From Arcticibacter svalbardensis MN12-7 (GTDB taxonomy: Bacteria; Bacteroidota; Bacteroidia; Sphingobacteriales; Sphingobacteriaceae): a DNA stretch of 64,000 nt. Of this stretch, positions 26,507 through 36,705 are shown piece after piece. The DNA is taken from contig NZ_AQPN01000012.1 of the NCBI RefSeq assembly GCF_000403135.1, positions 22,789 through 86,788 of the forward strand, written 5' to 3'. Under the pieces are notes generated by a model. That model saw only the letters and a program-made list of their open reading frames with translations. It was not told where the DNA came from and made no database searches. How positions within the stretch are numbered: the first letter of the stretch is position 1; the number at the start of each line of letters is the position of its first letter. Made by a program: the position numbers and the translations under genes.

Positions 26507-28099
26507 TTATTTGGCCACCGGCTTAAGCAATACATCATCAAATTCAAGGTCAGATTCCGGATTAATTATTTTTAGCTTCAGCTGATCAATTGTTCCATCT
26601 GGATTCAGAGCATAAGTCACATACGCGTCTGCCTTTAAATGCACATTCCTGAAGGTGGCAAGAAAGGTGTTGAACTGAAAATAGCTAAGATCAGCTGTCA
26701 GATGAGGCAGCTGTTTGAATTCCATAACCATCCCATTTTCAGTGTTGCTGATAACTACCTCGCCGTATATTTCGTCCCGGTAATTACCACTGAATTTGCT
26801 CAAGGCTACCGGTATTTTGTTTATTGAATCTGGCTGAACTGTATTTTTACTTAATTGAAACTTTGTTTTAGCAAAGCTGCTGTCCTGTGCTGATTTGTAA
26901 TTTGTTAGCCAATCATGCTTTTTGTTTTTCATATAGAAATCAAGAACATGATATATTACCGACCAATAGGCTCCTGTTGATTCCTGGTTAGTAAATACAG
27001 CAATCCCCAGCTGAAGATCAGGTACCATAGCTATTTGTGAAACAAAGCCATTTAATTTACCTCCATGACCCACCACTTTATAACGCTGATAGTTATAAGT
27101 ACGAAATCCAAGTGCATACCCGAAAAAGTCCATTTGTGCCGGTTTCAATCCTTCTGGCATTTCACTTACAGGGATAGGCCTTACCAGCTTCCAAAGCTCT
27201 TTAGTTGTTTCCGGTTTAAATAAAACAACTTTAGATGGGGTTCGCCCAGAATCCAGTTGCGTGATCATCCAGTTTGAAAAGTCATTCGCATTTGAAAGAA
27301 TTCCTCCTGCAGGGTCACTTGCATCCCCGATGTTTAATTCAGTATAATGGTCTACCACTTGTACCATTCCATTTATCCGGTCATGTGCCACTGCAATGTT
27401 GGGCATTCCAGCAAACAAAGAATAGCGTGATATACTGCCGGGCATTCCTACCGGATCAAAAATCCTTGCTTTAATAAAATCCTCCCAACTTATACCACTT
27501 ACCGCCGCAATAATCTCCCCTGCTGCCAGGTAAAGGATATTATCATAGGCATAGGTTGTTCTGAAATCATTCGCTAGCGGAAGTTTTTTAAGTTTATTCA
27601 GGATCTCCCTACGGTTAAATGTAGAGGGAGGGAAGAGCATCAAATCGCCGGAATAAGCCGCCAGTCCGCTTTGATGTACCAACAAATCCCTAACGGTAAG
27701 ATGTGTGCTGACATAAGAATCTGCCATCTGAAACCATGGAAGATATTTAATAACCGGATCATCCCATTGTAACTTTCCTTCTTCAACCAATAAAGCCAGG
27801 GCTGTAGCTGTAAAGGCTTTTGAATTGGAAGCAATAGAAAAAAGGGTATTTGCATCTACTTTGTCCGTTTTTCCCAACTGTTTTACTCCGTAACCTTTCG
27901 CTAAAACTACCTTGCCATCCTTTACAATGGAAACGCTCATCCCCGGTACCTCAAAGGTTTGGAGTACTTTATTGATGTATTCGTCCAGACCTGGAGGCAA
28001 ACCACCATTAGTTTGTGCTTGAATACGCAGAGGGTTTAAAAATAAAATGAATACAAAATGTACAAGGACAACAAACCGGATTACCTTCATTAGTATCAC
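26507..28099 (-). CDS. Serine hydrolase, beta-lactamase class C / esterase family
   Basis: A 530-residue exported protein. Signal peptide ~1-28 ('HFVFILFLNPLRIQAQ'), then a class C beta-lactamase-like domain with the SxxK nucleophile in 'FSIASNSKAFTATALALL' (Ser near 92), a YxN motif ('YAYDNILY') and a late 'VGHGGKLNGF'. The C-terminal ~130 residues are a DUF3471-like beta domain. Such proteins are mostly D-amino-acid/peptide hydrolases or esterases rather than antibiotic-resistance enzymes. It overlaps the upstream S9 peptidase by 4 nt and ends the SusC/D operon. Starts at 28099 and 28090 are both possible. Confidence 0.88.
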   Translation of the reverse strand: MILMKVIRFVVLVHFVFILFLNPLRIQAQTNGGLPPGLDEYINKVLQTFEVPGMSVSIVKDGKVVLAKGYGVKQLGKTDKVDANTLFSIASNSKAFTATALALLVEEGKLQWDDPVIKYLPWFQMADSYVSTHLTVRDLLVHQSGLAAYSGDLMLFPPSTFNRREILNKLKKLPLANDFRTTYAYDNILYLAAGEIIAAVSGISWEDFIKARIFDPVGMPGSISRYSLFAGMPNIAVAHDRINGMVQVVDHYTELNIGDASDPAGGILSNANDFSNWMITQLDSGRTPSKVVLFKPETTKELWKLVRPIPVSEMPEGLKPAQMDFFGYALGFRTYNYQRYKVVGHGGKLNGFVSQIAMVPDLQLGIAVFTNQESTGAYWSVIYHVLDFYMKNKKHDWLTNYKSAQDSSFAKTKFQLSKNTVQPDSINKIPVALSKFSGNYRDEIYGEVVISNTENGMVMEFKQLPHLTADLSYFQFNTFLATFRNVHLKADAYVTYALNPDGTIDQLKLKIINPESDLEFDDVLLKPVAK

Positions 28100-30174
28100 T
28101 TTAGCTTACGTATCAAAAACTCCGCAACAGCCTCATCCACCTGAAGCATATTTTTATATTTCATCCAATGGTGCGTTTCATCAGGGATCATCAACGTCTC
28201 AAATGGTGTTTTCTTTTTCTTCAGCCTGTTAAGCAGATCAATACTTTGATGGAAAGGAACATTGCCATCATCATCTCCATGAATAATCAGAACGGGGGAG
28301 GTCCAGTTATCCAGCCAGGCAATAGGGGATGATTGCCAGTTTAGCTTTTTAGCTAAAGCAAGATCGGGTGCAGGTTCAGCACTTTCAGCGGGTAAAAACG
28401 TAGAAAGATTATGCTCTCCATGTATATCCACTCCAGCAGCAAATAATTTAGAATCCCTTCCCAGAGCCAATGCTGTAAGGTAACCACCATAAGAACCACC
28501 ATAAATGCCAACCCTTTTTGGATCTACTCCATCCTGTGATGCCAGCCATTTTCCCGCTGCTTCTACATCCAGATACTCGGATGCTCCTGTGGTCCATGAA
28601 TGAAGCGGATTTTGGAAATCATAACCATAACCTACACCCAAACGGTAGTTCACAGCCAGAACTACGAAACCCTGACTAGCCAGATATTGATTGAGGGCAT
28701 AGGTATTGGAATAATAATCGCCAAAATGCCAACCCAGCAACATCTGCCTTTGCGGTCCGCCATGCACAAATAAGATAGCCGGCTTTTTAGATGAACCTGA
28801 TGTAGGCTCAAAAAGCTGACCATAAACCATTTTGCCATCAGAAGCTTTAAATTGAACCGACTTTGGTGTAATAAGCTTTTGGGAAGGGAAAGCAGGCGTA
28901 ATCAATTCTTTCCCGATCATATTAATTTGTTTACTCCCAAGAGAGAGCGTTGCTGGTAAATTTGGTTGTTGAGCGGTTGCAGATAAAAAAGCGACTGTCT
29001 TTCCGTCACCAAGAGGTACTGCATTACTCTCCAATCCTGTCCCTGGAGTTAAGGTTTCCATTGCTGCTTGATCAACAGGCACTCTAAAAATGTGACGCCT
29101 GTCCCGATCCTCTTTATTCGCACTGAAATATACCCAGTTACCATCAGCGCTGAGTTTAACATGCTCAATTGCAAAGGCGCCTGGAGTCAATAATATAGGT
29201 TTTCCACCTGAAGCAGGTAAACTATAAAGATGTGGCCAGCCATCCTGGTAAGAAACATAAACAATATGACCCTTAGCAGCCCAATGAAGATTGGCACCGC
29301 CATTTGTTTCAGGATAAGAGCCCTGCAGCGTTTCAGGTGCCTTCCATAGTTCTTTTCCTTTTCCTGACAAGACATCAGCTATTCTTATCGACCATGGTTC
29401 ATAAACCGGTGCAGTTAAAGAGTCTGGATACCCACCACGTGTTGCACGTCGTATAAATACAATTTGTTTTCCATCCGGACTCCATCGTGCCGACTGATCC
29501 ATCGAAAAAGAGGGGTCAATCCATTTAATTGAAGACGCAGAATCTGTATAGATCCCAATTAACGAGTGATCATTCCGGGAGTTTACAAACAAAAGCCGAT
29601 TGCCATCAGGTGACCATTGTATGGAATGTACCGATCCTCTGCTGTAAAATAACCTTTTCATCGAAACTGATCCATCTAAAGCAGATACCCAAACCTGACC
29701 GTTTTTAATATAAGCCACCTGCTTACCGGAAGGAGAGATAACAGGATAGTCGCCATCAGTAAGCAATATCGCTTGCCCTCCTGCTTTAAAAGGCATGTAA
29801 TATAGCTGTACATGCGGCTCAACAGGAGCAGATGAAGGATTTCTTGGAATGCTTTCATCAAAAGCACCATGGTCACCCCCTCTCACAAATATCACCCATT
29901 TCCCATCTGGAGAAATAGTCACACCTGTTAATTCCTGACCCTCATCCGTGTTGAAATTAGTCAGTTTTCGGAGTTTAAATAAAGGGCCTTCAGCAACGTA
30001 TATGTTGCGTATTCCTTTTACGTTAACGGTAAAAGCTAACTTAGAGCCAGTAGAAGCGGCTGTCAGCTCCGTTACGAACGGATAACTGGTCACCGCTTCT
30101 ACATCGAAGCCTTGGGCATAACTGAATTGCAAACCGGCCATAAGGGCCATAAAGAGGAATGTGTTCCTGAGCAT
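28096..30174 (-). CDS. S9 family prolyl-oligopeptidase-type serine peptidase
   Basis: A 692-residue exported peptidase. Signal ~1-20 ('ALMAGLQFSYAQ'), then a WD40/TolB-like beta-propeller (~25-400, repeats such as 'ISPDGKWVIFVRGG', 'WSPDGNRLLFV', 'WSPDGKQIVFI', 'LSADGNWVYFSA'), then an alpha/beta hydrolase domain (~430-692). The nucleophile is in 'GIYGGSYGGYLTALALG' (Ser near 555), the Asp in 'IHGDDDGNVPF' and the His in 'DETHHW'. It likely trims peptides in the periplasm after SusCD import. Seventeen nt downstream of the SusD gene. Confidence 0.93.
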   Translation of the reverse strand: MLRNTFLFMALMAGLQFSYAQGFDVEAVTSYPFVTELTAASTGSKLAFTVNVKGIRNIYVAEGPLFKLRKLTNFNTDEGQELTGVTISPDGKWVIFVRGGDHGAFDESIPRNPSSAPVEPHVQLYYMPFKAGGQAILLTDGDYPVISPSGKQVAYIKNGQVWVSALDGSVSMKRLFYSRGSVHSIQWSPDGNRLLFVNSRNDHSLIGIYTDSASSIKWIDPSFSMDQSARWSPDGKQIVFIRRATRGGYPDSLTAPVYEPWSIRIADVLSGKGKELWKAPETLQGSYPETNGGANLHWAAKGHIVYVSYQDGWPHLYSLPASGGKPILLTPGAFAIEHVKLSADGNWVYFSANKEDRDRRHIFRVPVDQAAMETLTPGTGLESNAVPLGDGKTVAFLSATAQQPNLPATLSLGSKQINMIGKELITPAFPSQKLITPKSVQFKASDGKMVYGQLFEPTSGSSKKPAILFVHGGPQRQMLLGWHFGDYYSNTYALNQYLASQGFVVLAVNYRLGVGYGYDFQNPLHSWTTGASEYLDVEAAGKWLASQDGVDPKRVGIYGGSYGGYLTALALGRDSKLFAAGVDIHGEHNLSTFLPAESAEPAPDLALAKKLNWQSSPIAWLDNWTSPVLIIHGDDDGNVPFHQSIDLLNRLKKKKTPFETLMIPDETHHWMKYKNMLQVDEAVAEFLIRKLK

Positions 30175-30190
30175 AGTTTAAAGTTAAATA

Positions 30191-31609
30191 TTATTTGTCC
30201 CAGTACAGGCGTTGATCTAAGCCTGAAACAATAGGTACATTAGCCCCGTTACGGCTGGTTTCAACAGTCGGATATCCTAACCGTCTAATAAAGGTACTTA
30301 ACACAGCTCCTTCAGGTATAGTAAAGTCACTATATTTATAATCATATCTTCTTGCGTCTACCCATGATTCAGGGTTAAGGAACATGGCCACATATTTCTC
30401 CTTAAAAATCAGGTCAAGTGTTAATCCCGCTTCACCAACACTTACTGCCGGGTTGTTAATATAGGCCAGTTGATCAACCGAACTCACCCCTAATTTATTC
30501 ATATGGGCTTTAATACCATCAAGGTAAGCTAAATAGGCCTTTGATTTGTTATTCGACCGGAATGCCGCTTCTGCCTCTATAAACTTAAGCTCGGCATAAG
30601 TAAATAGCTGTACTGGGGCACCAGATTTCGAGTAGAAGCCATCTACACCCAAATAGGATTCTTCCTGATTTGTTCCTGTTCCAATACGTCCTGCACCATT
30701 TGGGGTTCCTCTGTAATCACCGAACTTAGTCAGTGTCGCTATTTTAGGTAGTCTTGGATCAAATATTCCATAGGTAGTTCCATTTAAAGCATCTACAAAC
30801 TGGCTGCTTAACCAACCATCCAGATTGAGCTGCGTGTTATTGTAAGCAACTTGATTCCATGGACTTAAACCATCAAATGCAGTAAGTGTTGCATCCTGTG
30901 TATCTGGGTTGGAACCATCATAAGAGCTTGCCACGGCAGTAAGAACAGCTGCAGGGTCATAGGTGCTGGTCTTGGAGAGCTGATTCAGAAACCTTGCCTT
31001 TAATCCATAGGCTGTACGAATCCAGTTTGCTGTATTACCTTTATGAATGACATCACTTGATGCATCCAAAACAACGGTCACATCATTTCGTTGCAAGTCA
31101 GCTATCCCTTCGTCAATTAACTGCAGACAAGTGGCGTGTAAAGTTTCCTGCGGGTCATACGTAGGTGTGACCACTTCTTTACCCATAAAAGCAGTGGAGT
31201 AGGGAACATCTCCAAACGTATTGATGAGCATATTCAAATTAAATGCCATTAATATTTTGCCAATTCCCAAGTGATAATAGGCATCTTCTGTTACGGCCAG
31301 ATCATTCATCTGTTTGATGTTCATCATGCAGCTGTAGAAGTATGACCAGGTACCTGAGTAATCTACTTCATCGTAAGTGTCTGCACCACTACCTTTTGTA
31401 TTGCTGGCCAAATATTGTGAGTAGTACGAAACTGCATTGCCCATTCGGAAAACATCCAGTCCGGTCTGTGATGTTGCTGTCGCTAAGAGCCCATTCAATG
31501 GAGGATTAATAACCAAATTAGGGTTATCAAGTTTATCAAGATAGCTATTACAGCCCGAAAAGATGAAAGCTAGAAATCCTGCGAAAATTAATATATGTTT
31601 ATTTTTCAT
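30191..31609 (-). CDS. SusD/RagB family (SusD-like_2) surface lipoprotein
   Basis: A 472-residue surface lipoprotein that binds substrate and closes over its SusC partner. Lipobox 'FIFSGCNSYLDKLDNPN' (Cys20) followed by 'GLLATATSQTGLDVFRMGNAVSYYSQYLA'. 'FTYAELKFIEAEAAFR' is the typical SusD TPR-region motif, and 'ALNPESWVDARRYDY'-like text near the end matches SusD-like_2 ('FLNPESWVDARRYD'). Lies 11 nt after the SusC gene. Substrate is not identifiable from this protein; the peptidase neighbours suggest peptides. Confidence 0.93.
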   Translation of the reverse strand: MKNKHILIFAGFLAFIFSGCNSYLDKLDNPNLVINPPLNGLLATATSQTGLDVFRMGNAVSYYSQYLASNTKGSGADTYDEVDYSGTWSYFYSCMMNIKQMNDLAVTEDAYYHLGIGKILMAFNLNMLINTFGDVPYSTAFMGKEVVTPTYDPQETLHATCLQLIDEGIADLQRNDVTVVLDASSDVIHKGNTANWIRTAYGLKARFLNQLSKTSTYDPAAVLTAVASSYDGSNPDTQDATLTAFDGLSPWNQVAYNNTQLNLDGWLSSQFVDALNGTTYGIFDPRLPKIATLTKFGDYRGTPNGAGRIGTGTNQEESYLGVDGFYSKSGAPVQLFTYAELKFIEAEAAFRSNNKSKAYLAYLDGIKAHMNKLGVSSVDQLAYINNPAVSVGEAGLTLDLIFKEKYVAMFLNPESWVDARRYDYKYSDFTIPEGAVLSTFIRRLGYPTVETSRNGANVPIVSGLDQRLYWDK

Positions 31610-31620
31610 TTTGTTCAGCC

Positions 31621-34600
31621 TTAAAAGTTAGCATTTAATGAGAATATATAACTGCGTGTTGCCGGGTATGTAAATCCAGCAAAACCGTCTGTTGCACTTC
31701 CTGAGCTGGTAGAGCTCGATTCGGGATCGAACCCGGTAAACTTAGTACTTAACCAAAGGTTGTTTCCTGTAAAGGATAATGTTACTGCATTTAGAAATTT
31801 ACTTCCTTGTAGCAAGGTTTGTGGCAATGTATAAGCTAATGTTGCACTGCGCAAACGTACCCAGGAAGCGTTCTCTATAAATGTTTCTGAAGCACCTCTG
31901 TAATAATTACGGTAATAGCCATTGCCATAATTTACACCGTCGGGACCAACTCCTTGTCCCAGCCATACAGACTTTGTATTTGGTGTTCCATCTGCTAGTA
32001 CACCTTCAAATACCTTGAAGTCATTCCTGTTTTCTGAGCTTTTTTGTAAAGCAAAAGCAGCCATAAAGTTGGCTAGCTGGTTATAACGGTATACGCCCTG
32101 CTGTGTATCGAATAAGAAGGAGAAGCTCATTTCCTTATACTTAAATGTGCTGCCAAGACTTCCAATCCATTTAGGTTGCGAGTTGGCAATATATTGTTGT
32201 TTTGAAGCAGGATTTAGAACAGGGAAACCATTTGCGCCGATTACTATTGGCTTTGATTGATCGAGGATTCCTGGATCTTCCGTTTCATCTCCATAATAAC
32301 GTTGATACGTACGGCCAAATAATGCACCTACTGGTAGGCCTGGAATGTATTTTTGGGTTACAGTAGAACTTAAATAACCATACTGAGTTCCCATAAGTAT
32401 TTCTTTTAATGCAGGATTTATAGAAAGTACCGTGTTTTTGTTCCGCGTATAGTTTATGTTCATATTCCAGCTAAAATCAGGAGTTTGAATAGGTCTGCCT
32501 GTTAAGCTGATCTCGACTCCTTTATTTCGAATACTTCCGGAGTTGAAATATATTTTGTCATATCCTGCTGTTGGTGATACATAAACAGGAATGATGAGGT
32601 CTTTACTGGTATTGTTGTAGTAGGTAAACTCAATCCCTATTTTGTCTTTCAGAAAGCGGAGTTCCGTCCCACCTTCATAAGATGTAGTGAACTCCGGACG
32701 GATATTTAAATCTCCGGTTTGATCATCCAGACTGAATGGTAATACACCGTTGCTTAATGGATCATCAATATTATATCCTGAGGAAGTGGCATAAGTGGTA
32801 GCATCTTTACCAATCTTAGCTACTGAAAAGCGCAGTTTACCAAAACCGAACCAGTCTGGGAGAACTAGATTTTCTGAAAATACCCAGCTTGCACTGGCAG
32901 ATGGATAATTAAAGGACCGATTTTTTTTAGGTAATGTAGAGGTCCAGTCATTTCTGGATGTGAGCGACAAATAAAGAAAATTATCATAACTCAAGGACCA
33001 GTCAGCGAAAACTCCTATGATCCGGTAATCATTAATAGTATTACGTGCTGTCACTTTTTTGGCATTGCTCAAATTGTAATAATCGGGTACAACCAAAGTG
33101 TCGCCTACTGTATTAACCGTATTTCGACTGGTTGAATATATGTCATTACCTACCTTGAGCGATGACTTAATATGAGGACCCAAATCGTTTTTAATATTCA
33201 GCATTAATGTAGAGTTGAGAACCGTATTCTTAGCTCTATACTCTTCTATGGTACCATATCCAAAGTCACCTGCGGGATAAAGTTCTCCGGCCAGACCTAA
33301 TGGACCCGGAGTAGTACGTGTTCGCGAGTCATTGTACAAGTCGACGCCAAACCTATAATTCACATCCAGCCATTTGAAAGGGGAGTAAGTGAAATGCGAA
33401 TTGGAGATTACCCGGTCTACGTCATCTTTATAATTGGTATTGGCTAAGATATAAATGGGGTTATCATTGGTTGACCCTATAATTGTATTTTGTGTGCCAT
33501 CCGCTTTTTCATAATCCCAAATATCCCAACGTGGCGAAAAATACGTAAGACCCTCATTATACCGGTCTGAATTACCTCTTCGTCCACCTGATTTAATGTA
33601 ATTTAAAGAACTACCGAAACTCAGTTTATCTGAAAATTTGAATTCGCCTCCAACTTTAGCAGAATAGTTTTTATAGTCGGTAAACGGCATAATCCCGTCC
33701 TGGTTAAACTGTGAAAAGGCTCCTGTAAATATTGCTTTTTCAGAACCTCCAGACATATTTAGACTATTACGGTAGGAATGACCGGTTTGATACCCATGTT
33801 TATAATTATTAAACAATTGATCGGGATGAGTAGGGTCAATCGCCTTTGCTTCTTCAATTGTGGGTCCATATGCAGGCCAGAAACTGGTAGGATCATATAC
33901 GCCAAGCCATCCCTGTGTATATTTATTCTGTGTTTCCGGGTATTTATTAATTTCGTCTATACTCGCTGTGGAGGTAAAGCTGACCCTGAGCTTACCTGCT
34001 TTACCCAACTTGGTCGTAATAATGATGGCTCCTGTAGCTGCCCGTAAACCATATAAAGCGGTGGCAGCTCCTCCTTTAAGCACATTTATGGATTCAATAT
34101 CATCCGGATTAATGTCTGCAGCACGGTTGCTTATTCCTAAAAGATCACTTCCGTCAGAAACATCAGTGGAATTGTCAATCGGGATTCCATCTATAATAAA
34201 CAGAGGTTGAAAGCTCCGTTCAGAATTCATGGAATTGATCCCCCTTAAGATTATTTTGGCTCCAGATCCCGGTGCACCTCCACTTGAATTAATCTGTAGT
34301 CCCGCAGCTTGCCCTTGTAACGCATTCACCAGGTTCGTCTGGTGACTTGCACTAATCGCGTCACCTGAAACTTCTTGTGCCGAATAACCCAGAGAACGCT
34401 TTTCTCTCTGGATTCCGAATGCGGTAACGGTTACTTCAGAAAGGACTTTATTGTCAGGTACCAAAGAAACGGTAAGTGTTGTGGATTGGCCTACCGGTAC
34501 TTCTTTGGTGACAAAGCCAACTAAACGGAAAACAAGAATGGAGTTGTTTCCTGGAACTTCGATACTAAAAAATCCGTTCGAATCTGAACTTAAGCCTCTT

Positions 34601-34890
34601 GTTGTTCCTTTAATCAAAATGTTTACACCGGCTAAGGGAATACCTTTGTCATCGATCACTTTACCGGTTACTGTAGCCTGATGTGTTTTTACTTCATTAG
34701 TGATTACTTTCCTGTTCGTTTTGGGAATACTGGCTATTTTGCTTAGAATAATTTTACTCTTTAGACTGGTTGCTGAAACATTGAATAAAGAAAAAAGCAA
34801 CAATAGAACAGTTAGAGTGCTAACAGGAAAAGTGGAGCATAACCATCGGTAATGATAGCCCTGGTCGTTTTTTAAGGTACAAACGTTCAT
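31621..34890 (-). CDS. SusC/RagA family TonB-dependent outer-membrane transporter
   Basis: A 1089-residue receptor. An unusually long N-terminal region (~70 residues with a hydrophobic signal 'LTVLLLLFSLFNVSATS') precedes a carboxypeptidase-regulatory-like domain (~72-155, 'ATVTGKVIDDKGIPLAGVNILIKG...DSNGFFSIEV...FRLVGFVTKEV'). The TonB plug (~165-290, 'VNALQGQAAGLQINSSGGAPGSGAKIILRGINSMN', 'PLFIIDGIPIDN', 'ATALYGLRAATGAIIITTK') and a 22-strand barrel ending in aromatic 'FSLNANF' follow. No STN domain or adjacent anti-sigma/ECF sigma pair is seen, so it is not FecIR-type here. First gene of the operon. Confidence 0.94.
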   Translation of the reverse strand: MNVCTLKNDQGYHYRWLCSTFPVSTLTVLLLLFSLFNVSATSLKSKIILSKIASIPKTNRKVITNEVKTHQATVTGKVIDDKGIPLAGVNILIKGTTRGLSSDSNGFFSIEVPGNNSILVFRLVGFVTKEVPVGQSTTLTVSLVPDNKVLSEVTVTAFGIQREKRSLGYSAQEVSGDAISASHQTNLVNALQGQAAGLQINSSGGAPGSGAKIILRGINSMNSERSFQPLFIIDGIPIDNSTDVSDGSDLLGISNRAADINPDDIESINVLKGGAATALYGLRAATGAIIITTKLGKAGKLRVSFTSTASIDEINKYPETQNKYTQGWLGVYDPTSFWPAYGPTIEEAKAIDPTHPDQLFNNYKHGYQTGHSYRNSLNMSGGSEKAIFTGAFSQFNQDGIMPFTDYKNYSAKVGGEFKFSDKLSFGSSLNYIKSGGRRGNSDRYNEGLTYFSPRWDIWDYEKADGTQNTIIGSTNDNPIYILANTNYKDDVDRVISNSHFTYSPFKWLDVNYRFGVDLYNDSRTRTTPGPLGLAGELYPAGDFGYGTIEEYRAKNTVLNSTLMLNIKNDLGPHIKSSLKVGNDIYSTSRNTVNTVGDTLVVPDYYNLSNAKKVTARNTINDYRIIGVFADWSLSYDNFLYLSLTSRNDWTSTLPKKNRSFNYPSASASWVFSENLVLPDWFGFGKLRFSVAKIGKDATTYATSSGYNIDDPLSNGVLPFSLDDQTGDLNIRPEFTTSYEGGTELRFLKDKIGIEFTYYNNTSKDLIIPVYVSPTAGYDKIYFNSGSIRNKGVEISLTGRPIQTPDFSWNMNINYTRNKNTVLSINPALKEILMGTQYGYLSSTVTQKYIPGLPVGALFGRTYQRYYGDETEDPGILDQSKPIVIGANGFPVLNPASKQQYIANSQPKWIGSLGSTFKYKEMSFSFLFDTQQGVYRYNQLANFMAAFALQKSSENRNDFKVFEGVLADGTPNTKSVWLGQGVGPDGVNYGNGYYRNYYRGASETFIENASWVRLRSATLAYTLPQTLLQGSKFLNAVTLSFTGNNLWLSTKFTGFDPESSSTSSGSATDGFAGFTYPATRSYIFSLNANF

Positions 34891-35414
34891 ATAGATAGGT
34901 TATTTGAATTAATTAATAAAGAATAAGGACATTTATGTAATAATTATCAAGTTTTTTGTACTGAATTAGTGTTTTTCGGCTTTATTTTCAAATTAAATGA
35001 GATTAAAATTGTGTAAAGAAGTATTATGCAGGTTGAACAAGGTGGCAATGTGTAATTCATATTAAAATAAGTCATCAGGTGAATGAATATGAGTGCTTTT
35101 TGTTAATAAAACTTTAATATCGGATTTATTTTGTAAATAATGCAAGTATACTTTAACTTTTTTATTAATTTATGCATGACTAAAGAGAACGAAGGTATCC
35201 GAAGCAGTAAAAGGTAACATATAGATACCGAGCAATAAATCAACCTGCTAAATTCCCGAATTGAAATAAAAGCCTACCAATTTGAAAATTTGAAAGACCC
35301 TAAAATTCAAACAATAATTACTTAAATGGCCTCCAGTGTCTTTAAACAAGCATTTTTTACACAATTATTTAATCGGCATCGCTTTTGTTAACTCGTTGAA
35401 AAAAATAAATTTCA
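34891..35414. other. AT-rich intergenic region with no recognised gene
   Basis: This 524-bp stretch separates the divergent SusC and GNAT genes and must hold their promoters. I see no ORF with family resemblance, no tRNA and no strong hairpin. No exact TAnnTTTG element was found for either gene in the scanned parts. Confidence 0.5.
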
Positions 35415-36011
35415 ATGGAAGAACATTCGATAGTTGTTCGCGTAGCAACCTTAAAGGATATAAAATACGTAACTGAAATTATACAAGAAACAAAAGAATC
35501 TGCCTTACAACGCGGAATTGGCATATCAAATAGGACTCCAGAATCTATTGTAGCCAAAATGAGAGATGGAAAATCAATTATCGCTTTAACCGATACAGGG
35601 GACTGGGTAGGTTTCTCCTATTTCGAAGTTTGGGAAGGCGGGAAGTACCTTTCTAATTCCGGGTTAATTGTATCTCCAGAGTTTCGACACACTGGTGTAG
35701 CCAAAGCAATTAAAGAGCGCATATTCAAACTTTCAAGGGAAAGGTATCCAGTCGCTAAGATCTTCAGTATTACTTCAGGCATTGCTGTAATGAAAATGAA
35801 TACGCTACTTGGCTTTGAACCCGTAACCTTTCAACAGATCACTCAAGATGAAAAATTTTGGGAAGGCTGCAAAAGCTGTGTGAATTATAACACACTCGAA
35901 CAAAAAAAACAATTCAATTGCTTCTGTACAGCCATGTTGTTTGATCCCGAAAAACAAGCGGATAGTATTCATAAACATGCCACCTTTGAATACCAATTAA
36001 TGATTGCCTAA
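35415..36011 (+). CDS. GNAT family N-acetyltransferase of the Bacteroidota arginine-cluster type
   Basis: A 198-residue acetyltransferase. 'NSGLIVSPEFRHTGVAKAIKERIFKLSRERYP' is the acetyl-CoA loop (here RHTGVA), followed by 'AKIFSITSGIAVMKMNTLLGFEPVTF', 'FWEGCKSCVNY' and 'CFCTAMLFDPEK'. From memory this set matches the GNAT found beside argG/argC in Bacteroidota arginine clusters, a candidate glutamate N-acetyltransferase. Seventeen nt downstream lies a ruined argE, another arginine gene, which supports the assignment. Whether this copy is still functional is unknown; the reading frame is intact. Confidence 0.75.
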   Translation: MEEHSIVVRVATLKDIKYVTEIIQETKESALQRGIGISNRTPESIVAKMRDGKSIIALTDTGDWVGFSYFEVWEGGKYLSNSGLIVSPEFRHTGVAKAIKERIFKLSRERYPVAKIFSITSGIAVMKMNTLLGFEPVTFQQITQDEKFWEGCKSCVNYNTLEQKKQFNCFCTAMLFDPEKQADSIHKHATFEYQLMIA

Positions 36012-36028
36012 TAGTTAAACTGTATATC

Positions 36029-36477
36029 ATGAATGACAAACCCCTTAATCCTTCAGGAAATGATTTTCCGGAAGAACTCTATATACAAAGTCTGGACCTC
36101 TTGAAATCACTCATCCAAACACCCTCTTATAGTGGTGAAGAAACGATTACTGCTGATCTGATTTATTCTTTTCTGATATAAAAGGACATTACCGTATAGA
36201 AAAGAATAATGTATGGACGTATAAAACCGTTATCTCAGTGCTGCAAAACCAACCATACGTACTAGATTGTATCGCTCATGGAAAAGCTGGTCACGCCGCC
36301 AGGGATGAAGGCGATAATCCCATCTATAAATCATTGAATGCCATCCGCTGGTTTCAAGACTATTGCTTTTCAAGAGAATCTTCTTTGTTAGGACCCGTTA
36401 AGATGAACGAAATACAGGTCAATGCCGGTTTGCAGCATAATGTTATTCCTGCTGATTACTCATCATTCTCTACATGA
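36029..36477 (+). pseudogene. argE: argE-like M20 peptidase (N-acetylornithine deacetylase) remnant
   Basis: Two ends of an ArgE-type protein remain. Frame 2 encodes 'LDLLKSLIQTPSYSGEETITADLI' from the ATG at 36029, stopping at 36181. The other frame continues from about 36171 with 'DIKGHYRIEKNNVWT' and then jumps to 'LDCIAHGKAGHAARDEGDNP', 'WFQDY', 'LLGPVKMNEIQVNAGLQHNVIP', ending at 36477. A normal ArgE is ~355 residues. About 120 residues holding the metal-binding HxD and EE motifs are deleted, there is one frameshift, and the C-terminal third is missing. Non-functional. Confidence 0.85.
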
Positions 36478-36573
36478 TTAAGGAAACTGTGCTGATTATG
36501 TGGTGCTATAAAAACAGCAAATACATCTGCTAGAAATTTGTCCCGATAGATCAAACCTATCATAATGAATTTG

Positions 36574-36603
36574 AAGCCTTCCAAAATGGAAGGCTTTTTT
36601 TGT
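36574..36603 (+). terminator. Intrinsic terminator upstream of the kdp operon
   Basis: AAGCCTTCC (36574-36582) and GGAAGGCTT (36588-36596), loop AAAAT, followed by Ts. Isolates the kdp genes from the argE remnant. Confidence 0.88.
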
Positions 36604-36705
36604 TTCTAATCTGGATTGATTATCTCTTTATATTGATTTTCAATTAGTTATATATGTTTTGTAAATTGTGGTCTATCTATTGAATAGTAGTCGAAAAATA
36701 TAAAT

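Noticed and set aside
26507..28099. Class C beta-lactamase (antibiotic resistance)
   Set aside because: Only generic SxxK/YxN motifs are shared; length, C-terminal DUF3471-like domain and operon with S9 peptidase point to peptide or ester hydrolysis.
36238..36477. Functional small M20-like protein
   Set aside because: It is the C-terminal-middle fragment of ArgE without catalytic residues, continuous with upstream argE remains in the same direction.
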